From positions 62,001-126,000 of the forward strand of contig NZ_JAHDIU010000001.1 of NCBI RefSeq assembly GCF_019891545.1: a stretch of DNA of 64,000 nt, in the 5' to 3' direction. The translations under genes and the position numbers were made by a program. This stretch comes from Flavobacterium coralii. GTDB lineage: Bacteria > Bacteroidota > Bacteroidia > Flavobacteriales > Flavobacteriaceae. Numbering within the stretch: position 1 is the first letter of the stretch; the number at the start of each line of letters is the position of its first letter. Of the stretch, positions 16,162 to 25,723 are shown piece by piece. Under the pieces are notes generated by a model. It did no database searches. It was not told the DNA's origin and saw only the letters and a program-made list of their open reading frames with translations.

Positions 16162-18795
16162 ATGACTATACCTTCTCAATTTGACGCCAAAGCGGCAGAG
16201 CAGAAATGGTACGATTACTGGATGGAGAATAATTATTTCCATTCGGTGCCCGACAGCAGAAAGCCTTATACAATAGTAATACCGCCGCCAAACGTAACAG
16301 GGGTACTGCACATGGGGCATATGCTTAACAACACCATTCAGGATGTATTGATAAGGCGCGCGCGCCTTAAAGGCTTTAATGCCTGCTGGGTGCCGGGTAC
16401 CGACCATGCATCTATTGCTACTGAAGCCAAAGTGGTAGACAAACTGAAGAAAGAAGGAATAAATAAAAATGACCTTACACGCGAAGAATTTTTAAAGCAT
16501 GCTTGGGAGTGGACTGACAAATATGGCGGCGTAATACTGGACCAGCTTAAAAAGCTGGGCGCATCATGCGACTGGCAGCGCACCAAGTTTACTATGGATG
16601 ATGATATGACCGCTTCGGTTATAAAATCGTTTGTAGACTTGTATAACAAAGGGCTTATATACCGCGGTTACCGCATGGTTAACTGGGACCCTGAAGCTAA
16701 AACTACCCTTAGCGATGAAGAGGTAAACTATGAAGAAAGACAGGGTAAACTGTATCATATAAGATATCAGGTAGAAGGAAATGAAGAATATATAACTATT
16801 GCCACCACACGCCCTGAAACAATATTAGGTGATACTGCTATTTGCATTAACCCTAATGATGAGCGTTACACCCATTTAAAAGGCAAAAAAGCTATTGTAC
16901 CTATAGCCAATCGCATCATACCCGTAATTTTTGACGAGTATGTAGATATGGAGTTTGGTACAGGCTGCTTAAAAGTTACACCAGCACACGATGTTAATGA
17001 TAAAGAACTTGGCGACAGGCACAACCTTGAAATTATAGATATTTTTAATGAAGATGCCACGCTTAACAGTTACGGCCTTCATTATGAAGGTAAAGACCGT
17101 TTTGAGGTTCGTGATGCCATAGCCAAAGAACTTGAAGAAAAAGGTTTCCTTGTTAAGACAGAAGTACATGTAAATAAAGTAGGTACCAGCGAAAGGACAA
17201 AGGCGGTAATAGAGCCGAGGCTTAGCGACCAATGGTTCCTTAAGATGGAAGGATTGGCAAAGCCTGCCATAAAAGCAGTACTGGAGAGTGATGAGGTAAA
17301 GCTGTACCCAAGCCGTTTTAATAACACGTATCGCCACTGGATGGAAAACATCCGCGACTGGAACATATCGCGCCAGCTATGGTGGGGGCAGCAGATACCG
17401 GCTTATTATTTTGGTGATGGCAAAGAAGATTTTGTAGTTGCCGAAACAAAAGAAAAGGCGCTTGAACTTGCTAAAGCCAAAACAGGTAATAGCTCACTTA
17501 CTGCCGATAGCCTTAAACAAGACCCGGATGCGCTTGATACATGGTTTTCTTCATGGTTATGGCCTATGGCTGTTTTTGGTGGGATACTCAATCCTGAAAA
17601 TGAAGAATTTAAATATTATTATCCTACCAATGATCTTGTTACAGGCCCGGATATATTATTTTTCTGGGTGGCAAGGATGATTGTTGCCGGATATGAATAT
17701 ACTGGCGAAAAGCCTTTCAGTAATGTGTACCTTACCGGCCTTGTTCGCGACAAGCAGCGCAGGAAAATGTCGAAGTCCTTGGGCAATTCGCCTGACCCGC
17801 TTGACCTGATAGAAAAGTTTGGTGCGGACGGAGTTCGCACAGGCTTATTGTTAAGCGCCTCTGCAGGAAATGACATTATGTTTGATGAAGAGCTTTGCAG
17901 CCAGGGGCGTGCTTTTGCAAATAAAATCTGGAATGCCTTCAGGCTTATAAAAGGGTGGGAGGTAAGTGATGCCATACCGCAACCTGAACACAGTAAAATG
18001 GCTATTGAATGGTACGAGGCCAAATTGCAGAAAACACTGGCAGAGATAGAAGACCACTTTGAAAAATACCGTATATCTGATGCTTTAATGGCTATTTACA
18101 AACTGGTATGGGATGATTTCTGCTCATGGTTCCTGGAGATGATCAAGCCGGGTTACCAGCAGCCTGTAGATAAGGCAACTTATGAAAAAGCCATTGAGAT
18201 GCTGGAAAGTAACCTGAAGCTGCTGCATCCGTTTATGCCATTCCTAACTGAGGAGATATGGCAGTACATAACTGAAAGAAGTGCTGATGAAGCCCTTATT
18301 ATTGCAAAATGGCCGGAGCTTAAAAGTTTTGATGAAAAAATCATTAGTGAGTTTGAAACAGCTTCAGAAGTTATATCTAACATAAGGTCGATAAGAAAAG
18401 ACAAGAACATACCGTTTAAAGACGCAATAGCGCTTAAGGTTGTTAATAATGAAAATACTGCTGCTACATTTGACAGCATTATCAGCAAACTGGGTAACAT
18501 TAGCAGCCTTGATTATGTAACAGAGGCCGTTAGCGGTGCTCTTGCCTTCAGGGTGGGCAGCAACGAATACTTTATACCTGTTGCCGGTGCCGTAAACGTT
18601 GAGGAAGAAATAGCCAAGCTAACAGCAGAGCTTGAGTATAACAAAGGTTTCCTTAAATCGGTTCAGGCTAAGCTTAGCAATGAGAAGTTTGTTAGTAGTG
18701 CTCCTGAAAAAGTAGTAGCTATGGAAAGACAGAAAGAAGCTGATGCCCTTGCCAAAATTGCAACTATAGAGCAAAGCCTGCTAAGCCTTAAATAA
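16162..18795 (+). CDS. valS: Valyl-tRNA synthetase
   Basis: An 877-residue class Ia aminoacyl-tRNA synthetase that charges tRNA(Val). The HIGH-type motif is 'GVLHMGHML' at about residues 49-57 and the KMSKS loop is '[12 protein letters not shown]'. Between them is the CP1 editing domain ('[15 protein letters not shown]', then '[14 protein letters not shown]'), which hydrolyses mischarged Thr-tRNA. The tail, about 810-877, is the coiled-coil tRNA-binding arm ('[20 protein letters not shown]'). Length and domain order are normal for the family. It is a single-gene unit ending in a hairpin terminator shared with the convergent lipoprotein gene. Confidence 0.97.
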   Translation: MTIPSQFDAKAAEQKWYDYWMENNYFHSVPDSRKPYTIVIPPPNVTGVLHMGHMLNNTIQDVLIRRARLKGFNACWVPGTDHASIATEAKVVDKLKKEGINKNDLTREEFLKHAWEWTDKYGGVILDQLKKLGASCDWQRTKFTMDDDMTASVIKSFVDLYNKGLIYRGYRMVNWDPEAKTTLSDEEVNYEERQGKLYHIRYQVEGNEEYITIATTRPETILGDTAICINPNDERYTHLKGKKAIVPIANRIIPVIFDEYVDMEFGTGCLKVTPAHDVNDKELGDRHNLEIIDIFNEDATLNSYGLHYEGKDRFEVRDAIAKELEEKGFLVKTEVHVNKVGTSERTKAVIEPRLSDQWFLKMEGLAKPAIKAVLESDEVKLYPSRFNNTYRHWMENIRDWNISRQLWWGQQIPAYYFGDGKEDFVVAETKEKALELAKAKTGNSSLTADSLKQDPDALDTWFSSWLWPMAVFGGILNPENEEFKYYYPTNDLVTGPDILFFWVARMIVAGYEYTGEKPFSNVYLTGLVRDKQRRKMSKSLGNSPDPLDLIEKFGADGVRTGLLLSASAGNDIMFDEELCSQGRAFANKIWNAFRLIKGWEVSDAIPQPEHSKMAIEWYEAKLQKTLAEIEDHFEKYRISDALMAIYKLVWDDFCSWFLEMIKPGYQQPVDKATYEKAIEMLESNLKLLHPFMPFLTEEIWQYITERSADEALIIAKWPELKSFDEKIISEFETASEVISNIRSIRKDKNIPFKDAIALKVVNNENTAATFDSIISKLGNISSLDYVTEAVSGALAFRVGSNEYFIPVAGAVNVEEEIAKLTAELEYNKGFLKSVQAKLSNEKFVSSAPEKVVAMERQKEADALAKIATIEQSLLSLK

Positions 18796-18823
18796 GTTTG
18801 GTACTTACTATGGATATAAATAA

Positions 18824-18857
18824 AAAGGCTGCCTTTATTAGGGCAGCCTTTCTTTTT
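18824..18857. terminator. Bidirectional hairpin terminator after valS
   Basis: AAAGGCTGCC and GGCAGCCTTT form a 10-base stem followed by CTTTTT, with AAAAA on the other side. It lies between convergent genes. Confidence 0.85.
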
Positions 18858-18867
18858 GTGTTACTAT

Positions 18868-19950
18868 TTAGTAATAGGTTATTTCCCTTTTTTCAATAAA
18901 CTGAGGTTTCTCGTTTATGAAAATGATCTTTTCGGTCCAGTTACCTTTTTCATCATACTTAAAAACATACTTCCTGCTGTCAATCTGGTTTCCTGCACCA
19001 TCTGTAATAATTGTTTCCCCAAGGCTGCCTTTGTCATCATAATTATAACTCATTTTCAGCGCAGGCTCACCATTTTTAACCACAGCAAAAGTCTGTTTAT
19101 TGCCTTTGTCATCATAGGTATATACTTCCTGTGTTTCTGATTTGTCAAAATTATCATAAGAGGTTTTTGTCAGTAAGTTGCCATTTTTATCATAAACTGA
19201 TTTCTCAGAATACTCCACCTCACCATCTTTATTGGTAACTTCTTTAAGGGCAAGTTTATCACCATCATACTCATAGCGGGTGGTGTATAATATATTACCG
19301 TCCTTATCATATCGCTTTTCAGCTTTTTTGCGGTTTTTGTTATCATACTGGTACGCATTTTTCACCTGTATGTACTCTGTACCCAAATAGAGATTTTCAA
19401 CTAGCAGGTTACCTTTCTTGTCATATTCATAGGTAATCCTGTCTATGGGGTTGTCAACCTGGTTGTAAGAAGTTTTTTCTGCAAGCATCCCTTTTTCATA
19501 GCGCATTACCTTTCGGTCAATCTGGCTGTTATCAGGGTTTCTCCTTGCAATCTGCGTATTATGTGTTCCTGTTTCATCCCAGGCAAACTCTGTTTTAATA
19601 CCGGGTGCATTATTAACAAACTGAATAATTTCAGTTTTGTGTTCACGCCCGTTGTATTTTATTTGTTCAAAAGGTCCGCCTGAAGAGTTGGTTTTTTTCT
19701 CTAAAACAAGCATACCTTCTTCATTAAAGTGCAGTTCTTTATTGTGCTCTGCCGGATTTTCATGCCTTGTCTGGCCCGGTTCCATCTTTACATTAAGCAC
19801 CTCATTAGAGGTATGCTTTACAGTTTTTACTTCGCCTTTAAGCTCATAAAAATCCCAGTCAGTAGGCTTGTTTTCGGTTTTTGCTTTTTCCTCGTCATTA
19901 CAGGAAACCAAAAGCAGCACAAGCGCTGCATATATAAATGAATATTTCAT
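18868..19950 (-). CDS. Lipoprotein with YD-like repeats
   Basis: A 360-residue lipoprotein (lipobox LLVSC, Cys17; next residues NDEE, acidic as in flavobacterial surface lipoproteins). From about residue 160 to the end it is built of short Rhs/YD-like repeats of about 20-25 residues: 'YEYDKKGNLLVENLY', 'YQYDNKNRKKAEKRYDKDGN', 'YEYDGDKLALKEVTNKDGE', 'YDKNGNLLTKTSYDNF', 'YTYDDKGNKQTFAV', 'FKYDEKGNWTEKIIF'. In Rhs toxins such repeats build a beta-cocoon; here there is no toxin domain and the protein is short. Function unknown. The same style of protein occurs at 9461-10423. Confidence 0.75.
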   Translation of the reverse strand: MKYSFIYAALVLLLVSCNDEEKAKTENKPTDWDFYELKGEVKTVKHTSNEVLNVKMEPGQTRHENPAEHNKELHFNEEGMLVLEKKTNSSGGPFEQIKYNGREHKTEIIQFVNNAPGIKTEFAWDETGTHNTQIARRNPDNSQIDRKVMRYEKGMLAEKTSYNQVDNPIDRITYEYDKKGNLLVENLYLGTEYIQVKNAYQYDNKNRKKAEKRYDKDGNILYTTRYEYDGDKLALKEVTNKDGEVEYSEKSVYDKNGNLLTKTSYDNFDKSETQEVYTYDDKGNKQTFAVVKNGEPALKMSYNYDDKGSLGETIITDGAGNQIDSRKYVFKYDEKGNWTEKIIFINEKPQFIEKREITYY

Positions 19951-20018
19951 CTTAAATAATAGTTAAGATATCAAAAGTCTGTAATTTTTTTTAAAAAGAC
20001 AACGGTATATAAAAGAAA

Positions 20019-20041
20019 ATCCGCCCCTTGCGAGGCGGATT
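20019..20041 (-). terminator. Hairpin terminator after the superoxide dismutase gene
   Basis: AATCCGCC and GGCGGATT form a perfect 8-base stem 23 bases beyond the stop codon, with A-rich sequence beyond it giving U residues in the minus-strand transcript. Confidence 0.75.
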
Positions 20042-20063
20042 GTTCCATTATAGGTATCAATTA

Positions 20064-20837
20064 TTATTTGGCAACTGCAGCATCATATTTTTTTCCTACA
20101 GCATCCCAGTTTATAACATTGTAAAAAGCTTCTATATAATCAGGCCTCTTGTTCTGGTAGTTAAGGTAGTAAGCATGTTCCCATACATCAAGTCCTAATA
20201 TAGGTTTACCTGATACCGCAGCTCCGGGCATTAGCGGGTTATCCTGATTTGGCGTGTTGGTAACCATCAGCTTATCGTCTTTGCCTACAACAAGCCATGC
20301 CCAGCCTGAACCGAATTGTTTTGAAGCAGCATCAGAGAATTGCTTTTTAAATTCATCATAAGAGCCAAGATCTTTTTTAATAGCTTCTGCAAGCGCACCT
20401 TTTGGTTCTCCGCCGCCGTTAGGGCCCATTATCTCCCAGAAAAGTGTGTGGTTGTAATATCCGCCGCCATTGTTCCTTACGTCCTTGTTATTCATGTCAA
20501 GGTTCATAAGTATTTCTTCTATGGTTTTGGTTTCCATATCTGTACCCTTAATAGCAGCATTAAGTTTATTGGTATAGCCAAGATAATGTTTAGAGTAATG
20601 TACTTCCATTGTTTTGGCATCAATATTTGGCTCCAGTGCATCATATGCATAAGGCAGTTTTGCAAGGTTAAAGGCGCCCTCATCGGCTTTTACGTCATCA
20701 GGGTTACCTACTTTCGGGGCTTCTTCTTCCTGAGGCTCCGGTACTGCCACAACCTCCTTTAGCTCTTCTTTGTCTTTGCATGACTGCAATGCCGAAAGCA
20801 CTACAAGTGCAGAAAGGAATACTTTTACTTTTTTCAT
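20064..20837 (-). CDS. sodA: Fe/Mn-family superoxide dismutase, lipoprotein form
   Basis: A 257-residue superoxide dismutase that carries a lipoprotein signal: lipobox ALQSC with Cys20, followed by an acidic, Pro/Glu-rich linker to about residue 55. The enzyme domain has all four metal ligands: His80 ('MEVHYSKHY'), His130 ('YYNHTLFW'), Asp217 and His221 ('LDVWEHAYY'). Gln198 in 'NQDNPLM' is the outer-sphere residue typical of manganese enzymes (E. coli SodA has the same NQD), so Mn or cambialistic use is likely. It would convert superoxide outside the cytoplasm, tethered to a membrane, which differs from the usual cytoplasmic SodA. Monocistronic, with its own terminator. Confidence 0.9.
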   Translation of the reverse strand: MKKVKVFLSALVVLSALQSCKDKEELKEVVAVPEPQEEEAPKVGNPDDVKADEGAFNLAKLPYAYDALEPNIDAKTMEVHYSKHYLGYTNKLNAAIKGTDMETKTIEEILMNLDMNNKDVRNNGGGYYNHTLFWEIMGPNGGGEPKGALAEAIKKDLGSYDEFKKQFSDAASKQFGSGWAWLVVGKDDKLMVTNTPNQDNPLMPGAAVSGKPILGLDVWEHAYYLNYQNKRPDYIEAFYNVINWDAVGKKYDAAVAK

Positions 20838-20848
20838 ACTTGGATTTT

Positions 20849-21112
20849 TTATTTGATTACTGAATTTATAGTTTCAATATACAACTTTTTTGCTTCATCT
20901 GCCGAAAGATGCCGCACCTGCATCCATGCATTCATTTTAAAACCGTCCCGAAGGTCTGCTGCCTGAAAATACCTTAGCTGTTCGGCATTCTGCGTTGCCT
21001 GTTTATAATAGGCATATATACGCAGCATAACATCAGGCGGCAATGCTTCTTTTACATTAGAGGCTTTTTCATAAGCCTCCTGAAAAAGGGTATCTAAATC
21101 CTTTTCAGGCAT
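20849..21112 (-). CDS. Acyl-CoA-binding protein
   Basis: A small (87-residue) four-helix ACBP. The family signature '[10 protein letters not shown]' (YYKQAT) is present, followed by '[22 protein letters not shown]', matching the ACBP ligand-binding helices. It binds long-chain acyl-CoA in the cytoplasm. The start is taken at 21112, leaving four bases after the psd stop; an ATG at 21133 would add seven residues and overlap psd. It is the last gene after psd and cdsA, so acyl-CoA handling is coupled to phospholipid synthesis. ACBP is patchily distributed in bacteria. Confidence 0.85.
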   Translation of the reverse strand: MPEKDLDTLFQEAYEKASNVKEALPPDVMLRIYAYYKQATQNAEQLRYFQAADLRDGFKMNAWMQVRHLSADEAKKLYIETINSVIK

Positions 21113-21116
21113 AGTA

Positions 21117-21770
21117 TTATGCTTTTGTTGCAATTATTGTTTTACCTCCAATAGCTTTATCGTTCAGCTTTACATTAATTTCGGTGCCCAGCGGCAGGAA
21201 AATATCTACCCTCGAACCAAATTTAATAAAACCGGCATCGGTACCCTGAACTACCTGCATGCCTTCTTTCGCATAGTTAACAATGCGCCTTGCAAGCGCT
21301 CCTGCAATTTGCCTGTATAGTATTTCGCCAAACAGTTTAGTTTCTATAACTATTGTGGTACGCTCGTTTTCTTCACTTGCTTTAGGGTGCCATGCCACCA
21401 GGTATTTACCCGGGTGGTACTTACTGAATTTAATAAGCCCGCTTGCGGCATAGCGTGTTACATGCACATTAATAGGCGACATGAATATTGATACCTGAAG
21501 CCTCTTTTCCTTAAAATACTCCGGTTCATAAACTTCTTCTATTACAACTACCTTTCCGTCAACAGGCGCTATAACATAATGGTCTGAAACCTGAACGGCA
21601 CGTTTTGGGTTCCTGAAGAACTGTAATACCAGCACAAGGAATATCAGCGCAAAAACCTGAATACCCTTTACTATCCAGTAGTTATCTAAAAATTTATCTG
21701 CCAGTATTACTACTGCCAGGCACAGTGCCATGGATACAAGGATTATCCTTCCGCCTTCTTTATGAAACAT
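21117..21770 (-). CDS. psd: Phosphatidylserine decarboxylase proenzyme
   Basis: A 217-residue membrane-associated enzyme of the short (archaeal-type) PSD class, converting phosphatidylserine to phosphatidylethanolamine. Two hydrophobic segments near the N-terminus anchor it. The core shows 'VIAPVDGKVVVIEEV', 'IFMSPINVHVTRYAASG', and the 'FIKFGSRVDIFLP' segment, whose Gly-Ser bond is the self-cleavage site that makes the pyruvoyl cofactor. The start at 21770 is preferred; it overlaps the end of cdsA by 11 bases, which implies translational coupling. The more distal ATG at 21812 would add 14 residues lying within cdsA. Confidence 0.93.
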   Translation of the reverse strand: MFHKEGGRIILVSMALCLAVVILADKFLDNYWIVKGIQVFALIFLVLVLQFFRNPKRAVQVSDHYVIAPVDGKVVVIEEVYEPEYFKEKRLQVSIFMSPINVHVTRYAASGLIKFSKYHPGKYLVAWHPKASEENERTTIVIETKLFGEILYRQIAGALARRIVNYAKEGMQVVQGTDAGFIKFGSRVDIFLPLGTEINVKLNDKAIGGKTIIATKA

Positions 21771-22584
21771 AGTGTATAATTTGATAGTACAAAAATAAGA
21801 AAGGTATTGCAAATATTATACTGTCCAGCCTGTCAAGTATGCCACCATGCCCCGGCATAATGTTGCCGCTGTCCTTAACACCTGCCAAGCGCTTAAACCT
21901 CGACTCTACAAGATCGCCCAAAGTTCCGAAAATAACAACTATAATACCTGTAGCTATCCAGTGGGGTAGGCCAAATATTTTTAAGTATATACTTAATATT
22001 ACGGCACCTGCTATGGTAAAAACCATACCCCCGGCAAAGCCTTCTACGGTCTTTTTAGGGGAAATACGTTCAAAGAGCTTGTGTTTGCCAAAACTTTTAC
22101 CCGTTATATAAGCAAAGGTATCGTTTATCCAGATAAGGATAAAGATACTTATGATAAAATCAGGAACAAAAATAAAGCCTCCCGCACATTTGGTAAGGTA
22201 GGGCAGGCGCATTATAAGCAGGAAAGGTAAAATTATATATCCTATTACTTTTACTAATTTAAGTGTGCGGGTAAGTGCGCGTGGCGGCCTCTTATTAAAT
22301 AGCTGGTAAAGGAGTATGCTGTTTACAATTACAGAAATTGAGATAAATATATTTGTGAGCAGCTCCCTGTAATCTTCGGCATAAATAAATAAAGCCAGTA
22401 AAGCTAAGGCAATTATATAAGGGAGAACAGGTTTGTAGTTAACAAGGCGGCAAAATTCGGTAATGGCAATCAGCATAAAAAAAGCAAAAAGCAACACGAA
22501 GGTTACCTCAGAAAAAAAAGTAGCGCTAACAAGCACTAAAATATATACGATGCCCGAAAGCGCCCTTACGATGCTTTCTTTCAT
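21760..22584 (-). CDS. cdsA: Phosphatidate cytidylyltransferase
   Basis: A 274-residue polytopic inner-membrane enzyme making CDP-diacylglycerol from phosphatidic acid and CTP. About eight membrane segments are visible. The C-terminal CDS signature is clear: 'SRFKRLAGVKDSGNIMPGHG' followed by 'GILDRLDSI'. It is one base downstream of the LUD gene and overlaps psd, so LUD-cdsA-psd-ACBP form one operon supplying phosphatidylethanolamine. A serine synthase (pssA) is not in the window. Confidence 0.93.
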   Translation of the reverse strand: MKESIVRALSGIVYILVLVSATFFSEVTFVLLFAFFMLIAITEFCRLVNYKPVLPYIIALALLALFIYAEDYRELLTNIFISISVIVNSILLYQLFNKRPPRALTRTLKLVKVIGYIILPFLLIMRLPYLTKCAGGFIFVPDFIISIFILIWINDTFAYITGKSFGKHKLFERISPKKTVEGFAGGMVFTIAGAVILSIYLKIFGLPHWIATGIIVVIFGTLGDLVESRFKRLAGVKDSGNIMPGHGGILDRLDSIIFAIPFLFLYYQIIHYVS

Positions 22585-22585
22585 G

Positions 22586-23188
22586 TTAAAGGTCTTCTAA
22601 AAGCAGCAGATAAAGGTTTTTAGGTGCACTGCCATATTGCAGGAAATCTTCTTCTTTTGCTTTTTCGAAATATTTTATAGTGGTAATATTGGTTGGGTAT
22701 TCTTTGTCGTATTTCTTTTTAATAACTCTCAAGCCGTCACTCTTGTTTGATACAATCTGGCTTGTAGTGGCAAAAATAACAATGTTGGCAGGCAGGTCAT
22801 TTGGCTTGTTTTGCTTTATCTGGTTAGATGATAACAGTACAGAGCCTTCATCTGCAACAAGGTTTTCGCAACCGGCAAGTAAAAATTTAGGGTTTGATGG
22901 TTTATCGTGCATCAGCCTGTTTTCATCCAGAAGGCTGTAGAGCTTTGGCTCAAAGCAAAGTGCCTCGCACTCAAACCAGTCATTTTCTTCGAGTATATTT
23001 AAAAACTGCTCATGAACCTCTGGCAGGTTTTCGCAATAAAGGAATTTTCCGCCGTTTTTCCTGAAATTCTGGGTAAACAGCTCATCGGCAGGCAATTGCT
23101 CATCCGGAAGAAAAGGGCTTGTTTCCTGGTTCTTCTCCTCATTATTTACATCACTTGCGCCACCAAAGATTTTTTTAAAAAGACTCAT
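22586..23188 (-). CDS. LUD domain protein (LutC/YkgG-like)
   Basis: A 200-residue soluble protein with the LUD (lactate utilisation) fold. Visible family features are 'FLLAGCENLVADEGSVLLSS' in the centre and 'NIVIFATTSQIV' before the C-terminal strands. The N-terminal 35 residues are low-complexity and Glu/Pro-rich. LutC-like proteins belong to iron-sulfur lactate oxidation complexes, but lutA and lutB are not present, so that role is not supported here. The gene sits between ftsH and cdsA, and the context points to an envelope or membrane-linked role that is not understood. Confidence 0.75.
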   Translation of the reverse strand: MSLFKKIFGGASDVNNEEKNQETSPFLPDEQLPADELFTQNFRKNGGKFLYCENLPEVHEQFLNILEENDWFECEALCFEPKLYSLLDENRLMHDKPSNPKFLLAGCENLVADEGSVLLSSNQIKQNKPNDLPANIVIFATTSQIVSNKSDGLRVIKKKYDKEYPTNITTIKYFEKAKEEDFLQYGSAPKNLYLLLLEDL

Positions 23189-23235
23189 ATAAAATTAATT
23201 CCCTTAGTTTATCCAGAAGTAACCCAAAGATAAAA

Positions 23236-23273
23236 AAATCTTAATTCAATTGTGGAACTGAATTAAGATTTTT
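23236..23273 (-). terminator. Hairpin after ftsH
   Basis: AAATCTTAATTCA and TGAATTAAGATTT form a perfect 13-base stem with A- and T-runs outside. It lies between the end of ftsH and the start region of... the minus-strand order makes it downstream of the LUD gene's upstream neighbour only if read from the left: it is just right of the LUD start (23188) and left of the ftsH stop (23299), so it terminates ftsH transcripts. Confidence 0.75.
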
Positions 23274-23298
23274 GTGAAATTTTATGAAGGTGTAATCC

Positions 23299-25227
23299 TT
23301 ATGCTTCGGTAATTACCTCTGCCTCATGCGTGTCAAAAGGGCGTTTGCCAAATATAACTTCAAGGTCATCTTTAAAAATAACTTCTTTTTCTATCAGTAT
23401 ATCGGCAAGCTTAAGCAGTTTGTCTTTATTCTCGTCAAGAATTTTAATTGCCCTTTGGTACTGCGACTCTATAAGAGTAGATATTTCTTCGTCTATCATT
23501 TTAGCCGTTTCCTCAGAGTATGGCTTCGAGAAGTTATATTCTGCCTGTCCTGTAGAATCGTAATAGGTTATATTACCAAGCTTATCATTAAGTCCGTAAA
23601 TGGTAATCATAGCGCGTGCCTGTTTGGTTACCTTTTCAAGGTCGCTAAGCGCCCCGGTAGATATTTTATCAAATATTACCTTTTCGGCAGCGCGCCCGCC
23701 CATGGTGGCGCACATTTCGTCAAGCATCTGGTCCGGTCTTACAATAAGGCGCTCTTCCGGCAGGTACCATGCTGCACCAAGGCTTTGCCCGCGTGGCACA
23801 ATAGTTACCTTTACCAGTGGGTGAGCATGCTCCAGCATCCAGCTTATTGTAGCGTGCCCCGCCTCGTGAATGGCAATAGCTTTTTTCTCTTCTTTAGATA
23901 TTATCTTGTTTTTCTTTTCAAGTCCGCCCACAATACGGTCAACGGCATCCAAAAAGTCCTGCTTATCTACAGCTTTTTTGTCTTTCCTTGCCGCTATAAG
24001 CGCAGCTTCGTTACACACGTTAGCAATATCAGCCCCTGAGAAGCCCGGAGTTTGCTTGGCAAGAAAATCAGTATCAAGGTCTTCCGACTTTTTAAGCGGT
24101 TTAAGGTGAACTTCAAAAATTTCCTTACGCTCCCTGATGTCCGGCAGGTCAACATATATCTGCCTGTCAAAACGTCCTGCACGCATTAAAGCTTTATCAA
24201 GAACGTCGGCACGGTTAGTTGCTGCTAACACAATAACATTGGTGTTGGTGCCGAAACCATCCATTTCTGTCAGTAGCTGGTTAAGGGTGTTTTCACGTTC
24301 GTCGTTAGAGCCGGAAAAGTTATTTTTACCACGGGCACGGCCCACAGCGTCTATCTCATCAATAAATATAATTGCAGGAGATTTCTCTTTTGCCTGTTTA
24401 AACAGGTCGCGTACCCTTGAGGCACCCACACCCACAAACATTTCAACAAAATCTGAACCTGAAAGTGAGAAGAATGGCACTTTTGCCTCGCCTGCCACTG
24501 CTTTTGCAAGCAGGGTTTTACCGGTACCGGGTGGGCCTACAAGCAATGCACCTTTAGGTATCTTACCACCTATGCTGGTATATTTTTCAGGATTTTTAAG
24601 GAATTCTACAATCTCCTGAATTTCTTCTTTCGCACCTTCTAATCCTGCAACATCCTTAAAGGTTACCTTAATATCGTTTTTCTCATCAAACAGCTTGGCT
24701 TTAGATTTTCCAATATTAAAAATCTGTCCGCCCCCGCCTGCGGCACCCCCGCCTGCCATGCGGCGCATCATAAATATCCATAATGCAACCAGTACAATAA
24801 TTGGAAGCAGTGTTAAGAACAGGTCTCCCCACATGCTTTCCGCTTCAGGGTCATAGCTGTTCAGTTTGCCTGCGGCAAGCGCATCGTCAAGCTTTTTCTG
24901 GAAAAGCTCGCCATTACCTATTTCTAAAGAATAGTGAGGCCCTGAGTTTTCATTATTTAGCAGGTCTTTTTTTGGTACCTTTTCGTGTTCCGGCTTTGCA
25001 AGGGCTTCTTTTTTAAGAAAAACCTTTGCTGTAGATTTATTAAAAACAACCTTATCTACCTCACCACTATCCAGGTATTTATAGAAATTGGAAAGTGATG
25101 TGGATTTTGGGTCCTGCCATGCTGAACCGCCGGCAACCAGCTGAATTGCAAGAAATATTAGCAGTATACCGCCATATATAAGCCAGGGGCTTATTTTTGT
25201 TTTACTTGGTTTATTATCTTTTGACAT
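23299..25227 (-). CDS. ftsH: ATP-dependent zinc metalloprotease FtsH
   Basis: A 642-residue membrane-anchored AAA+ protease that degrades misfolded and regulatory membrane proteins. The N-terminus has one membrane helix (about 14-30), a periplasmic domain and a second helix at about 130-150. The AAA module has Walker A 'GPPGTGKT' at about 230-237 and Walker B 'IIFIDEIDAVG', followed by the second region of homology 'LDKALMRAGRFDR'. The zinc site is 'HEAGH' at 454-458 in the peptidase domain. A Gly-rich linker 'GGGAAGGGGQ' precedes the AAA domain. It follows rsfS by 33 bases, an arrangement common in Bacteroidota. Length is normal. Confidence 0.97.
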   Translation of the reverse strand: MSKDNKPSKTKISPWLIYGGILLIFLAIQLVAGGSAWQDPKSTSLSNFYKYLDSGEVDKVVFNKSTAKVFLKKEALAKPEHEKVPKKDLLNNENSGPHYSLEIGNGELFQKKLDDALAAGKLNSYDPEAESMWGDLFLTLLPIIVLVALWIFMMRRMAGGGAAGGGGQIFNIGKSKAKLFDEKNDIKVTFKDVAGLEGAKEEIQEIVEFLKNPEKYTSIGGKIPKGALLVGPPGTGKTLLAKAVAGEAKVPFFSLSGSDFVEMFVGVGASRVRDLFKQAKEKSPAIIFIDEIDAVGRARGKNNFSGSNDERENTLNQLLTEMDGFGTNTNVIVLAATNRADVLDKALMRAGRFDRQIYVDLPDIRERKEIFEVHLKPLKKSEDLDTDFLAKQTPGFSGADIANVCNEAALIAARKDKKAVDKQDFLDAVDRIVGGLEKKNKIISKEEKKAIAIHEAGHATISWMLEHAHPLVKVTIVPRGQSLGAAWYLPEERLIVRPDQMLDEMCATMGGRAAEKVIFDKISTGALSDLEKVTKQARAMITIYGLNDKLGNITYYDSTGQAEYNFSKPYSEETAKMIDEEISTLIESQYQRAIKILDENKDKLLKLADILIEKEVIFKDDLEVIFGKRPFDTHEAEVITEA

Positions 25228-25260
25228 TATTAGCTTTTCTCCTTTCTTAAGAAACTTAAA

Positions 25261-25632
25261 TTAGTAGTTAGTGCTTATAGATGTAATCCTTGCATCACCC
25301 CAAAGGCTTTCTATGTTGTAGTACTCGCGGATGTGCTTCTGGAAAACGTGAACAACAATATTAACATAATCCATAAGTACCCACTCGCCGTTCTCTGTAC
25401 CTTCTACATGCCACGGCTTATCTTTTAAAGCTCTCGAAACTGTTTTTTGTATGGAGTGAACAATGGCATTCACCTGAGTGTTGGAGTTACCGTTGCATAT
25501 TACAAAATAATCGCACACGGTGTTGTCGATTTCCCTTAAATCCAGAATATCTATATCATTTCCTTTAACTTCTTCAATCCCTTTGATGATATTCGCTAAA
25601 AGCTCATCGTTTCCTGTGTTTTTTTTCGCCAT
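25261..25632 (-). CDS. rsfS: Ribosomal silencing factor RsfS
   Basis: A 123-residue RsfS/Iojap-family protein that binds ribosomal protein uL14 and blocks subunit joining when nutrients are limiting. Visible family segments are 'DIDILDLREIDNTVCDYFVI', 'GNSNTQVNAI' and 'EGTENGEWVLMDYVNIVVHVF', with the near-invariant Trp-Val-Leu-(Met/Leu)-Asp. It is the first gene of the rsfS-ftsH unit and is divergent from birA. Confidence 0.93.
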   Translation of the reverse strand: MAKKNTGNDELLANIIKGIEEVKGNDIDILDLREIDNTVCDYFVICNGNSNTQVNAIVHSIQKTVSRALKDKPWHVEGTENGEWVLMDYVNIVVHVFQKHIREYYNIESLWGDARITSISTNY

Positions 25633-25652
25633 TTAAAAATTTATATATATCG

Positions 25653-25660
25653 CAAAGTTA
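25653..25660 (-). promoter_or_regulatory. -7 element of rsfS-ftsH
   Basis: TAACTTTG on the minus strand, 20 bases before the rsfS ATG, fits TAnnTTTG. No clear -33 element is seen. Confidence 0.4.
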
Positions 25661-25674
25661 TCATTTTTTGTATT

Positions 25675-25682
25675 TACTTTTG
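25675..25682 (+). promoter_or_regulatory. -7 element of birA
   Basis: TACTTTTG fits TAnnTTTG and lies 41 bases before the birA ATG, back-to-back with the rsfS element. Confidence 0.4.
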
Positions 25683-25723
25683 AACCTTAACACAAGATTA
25701 AAAAGATATACTTTATTTTTTAA

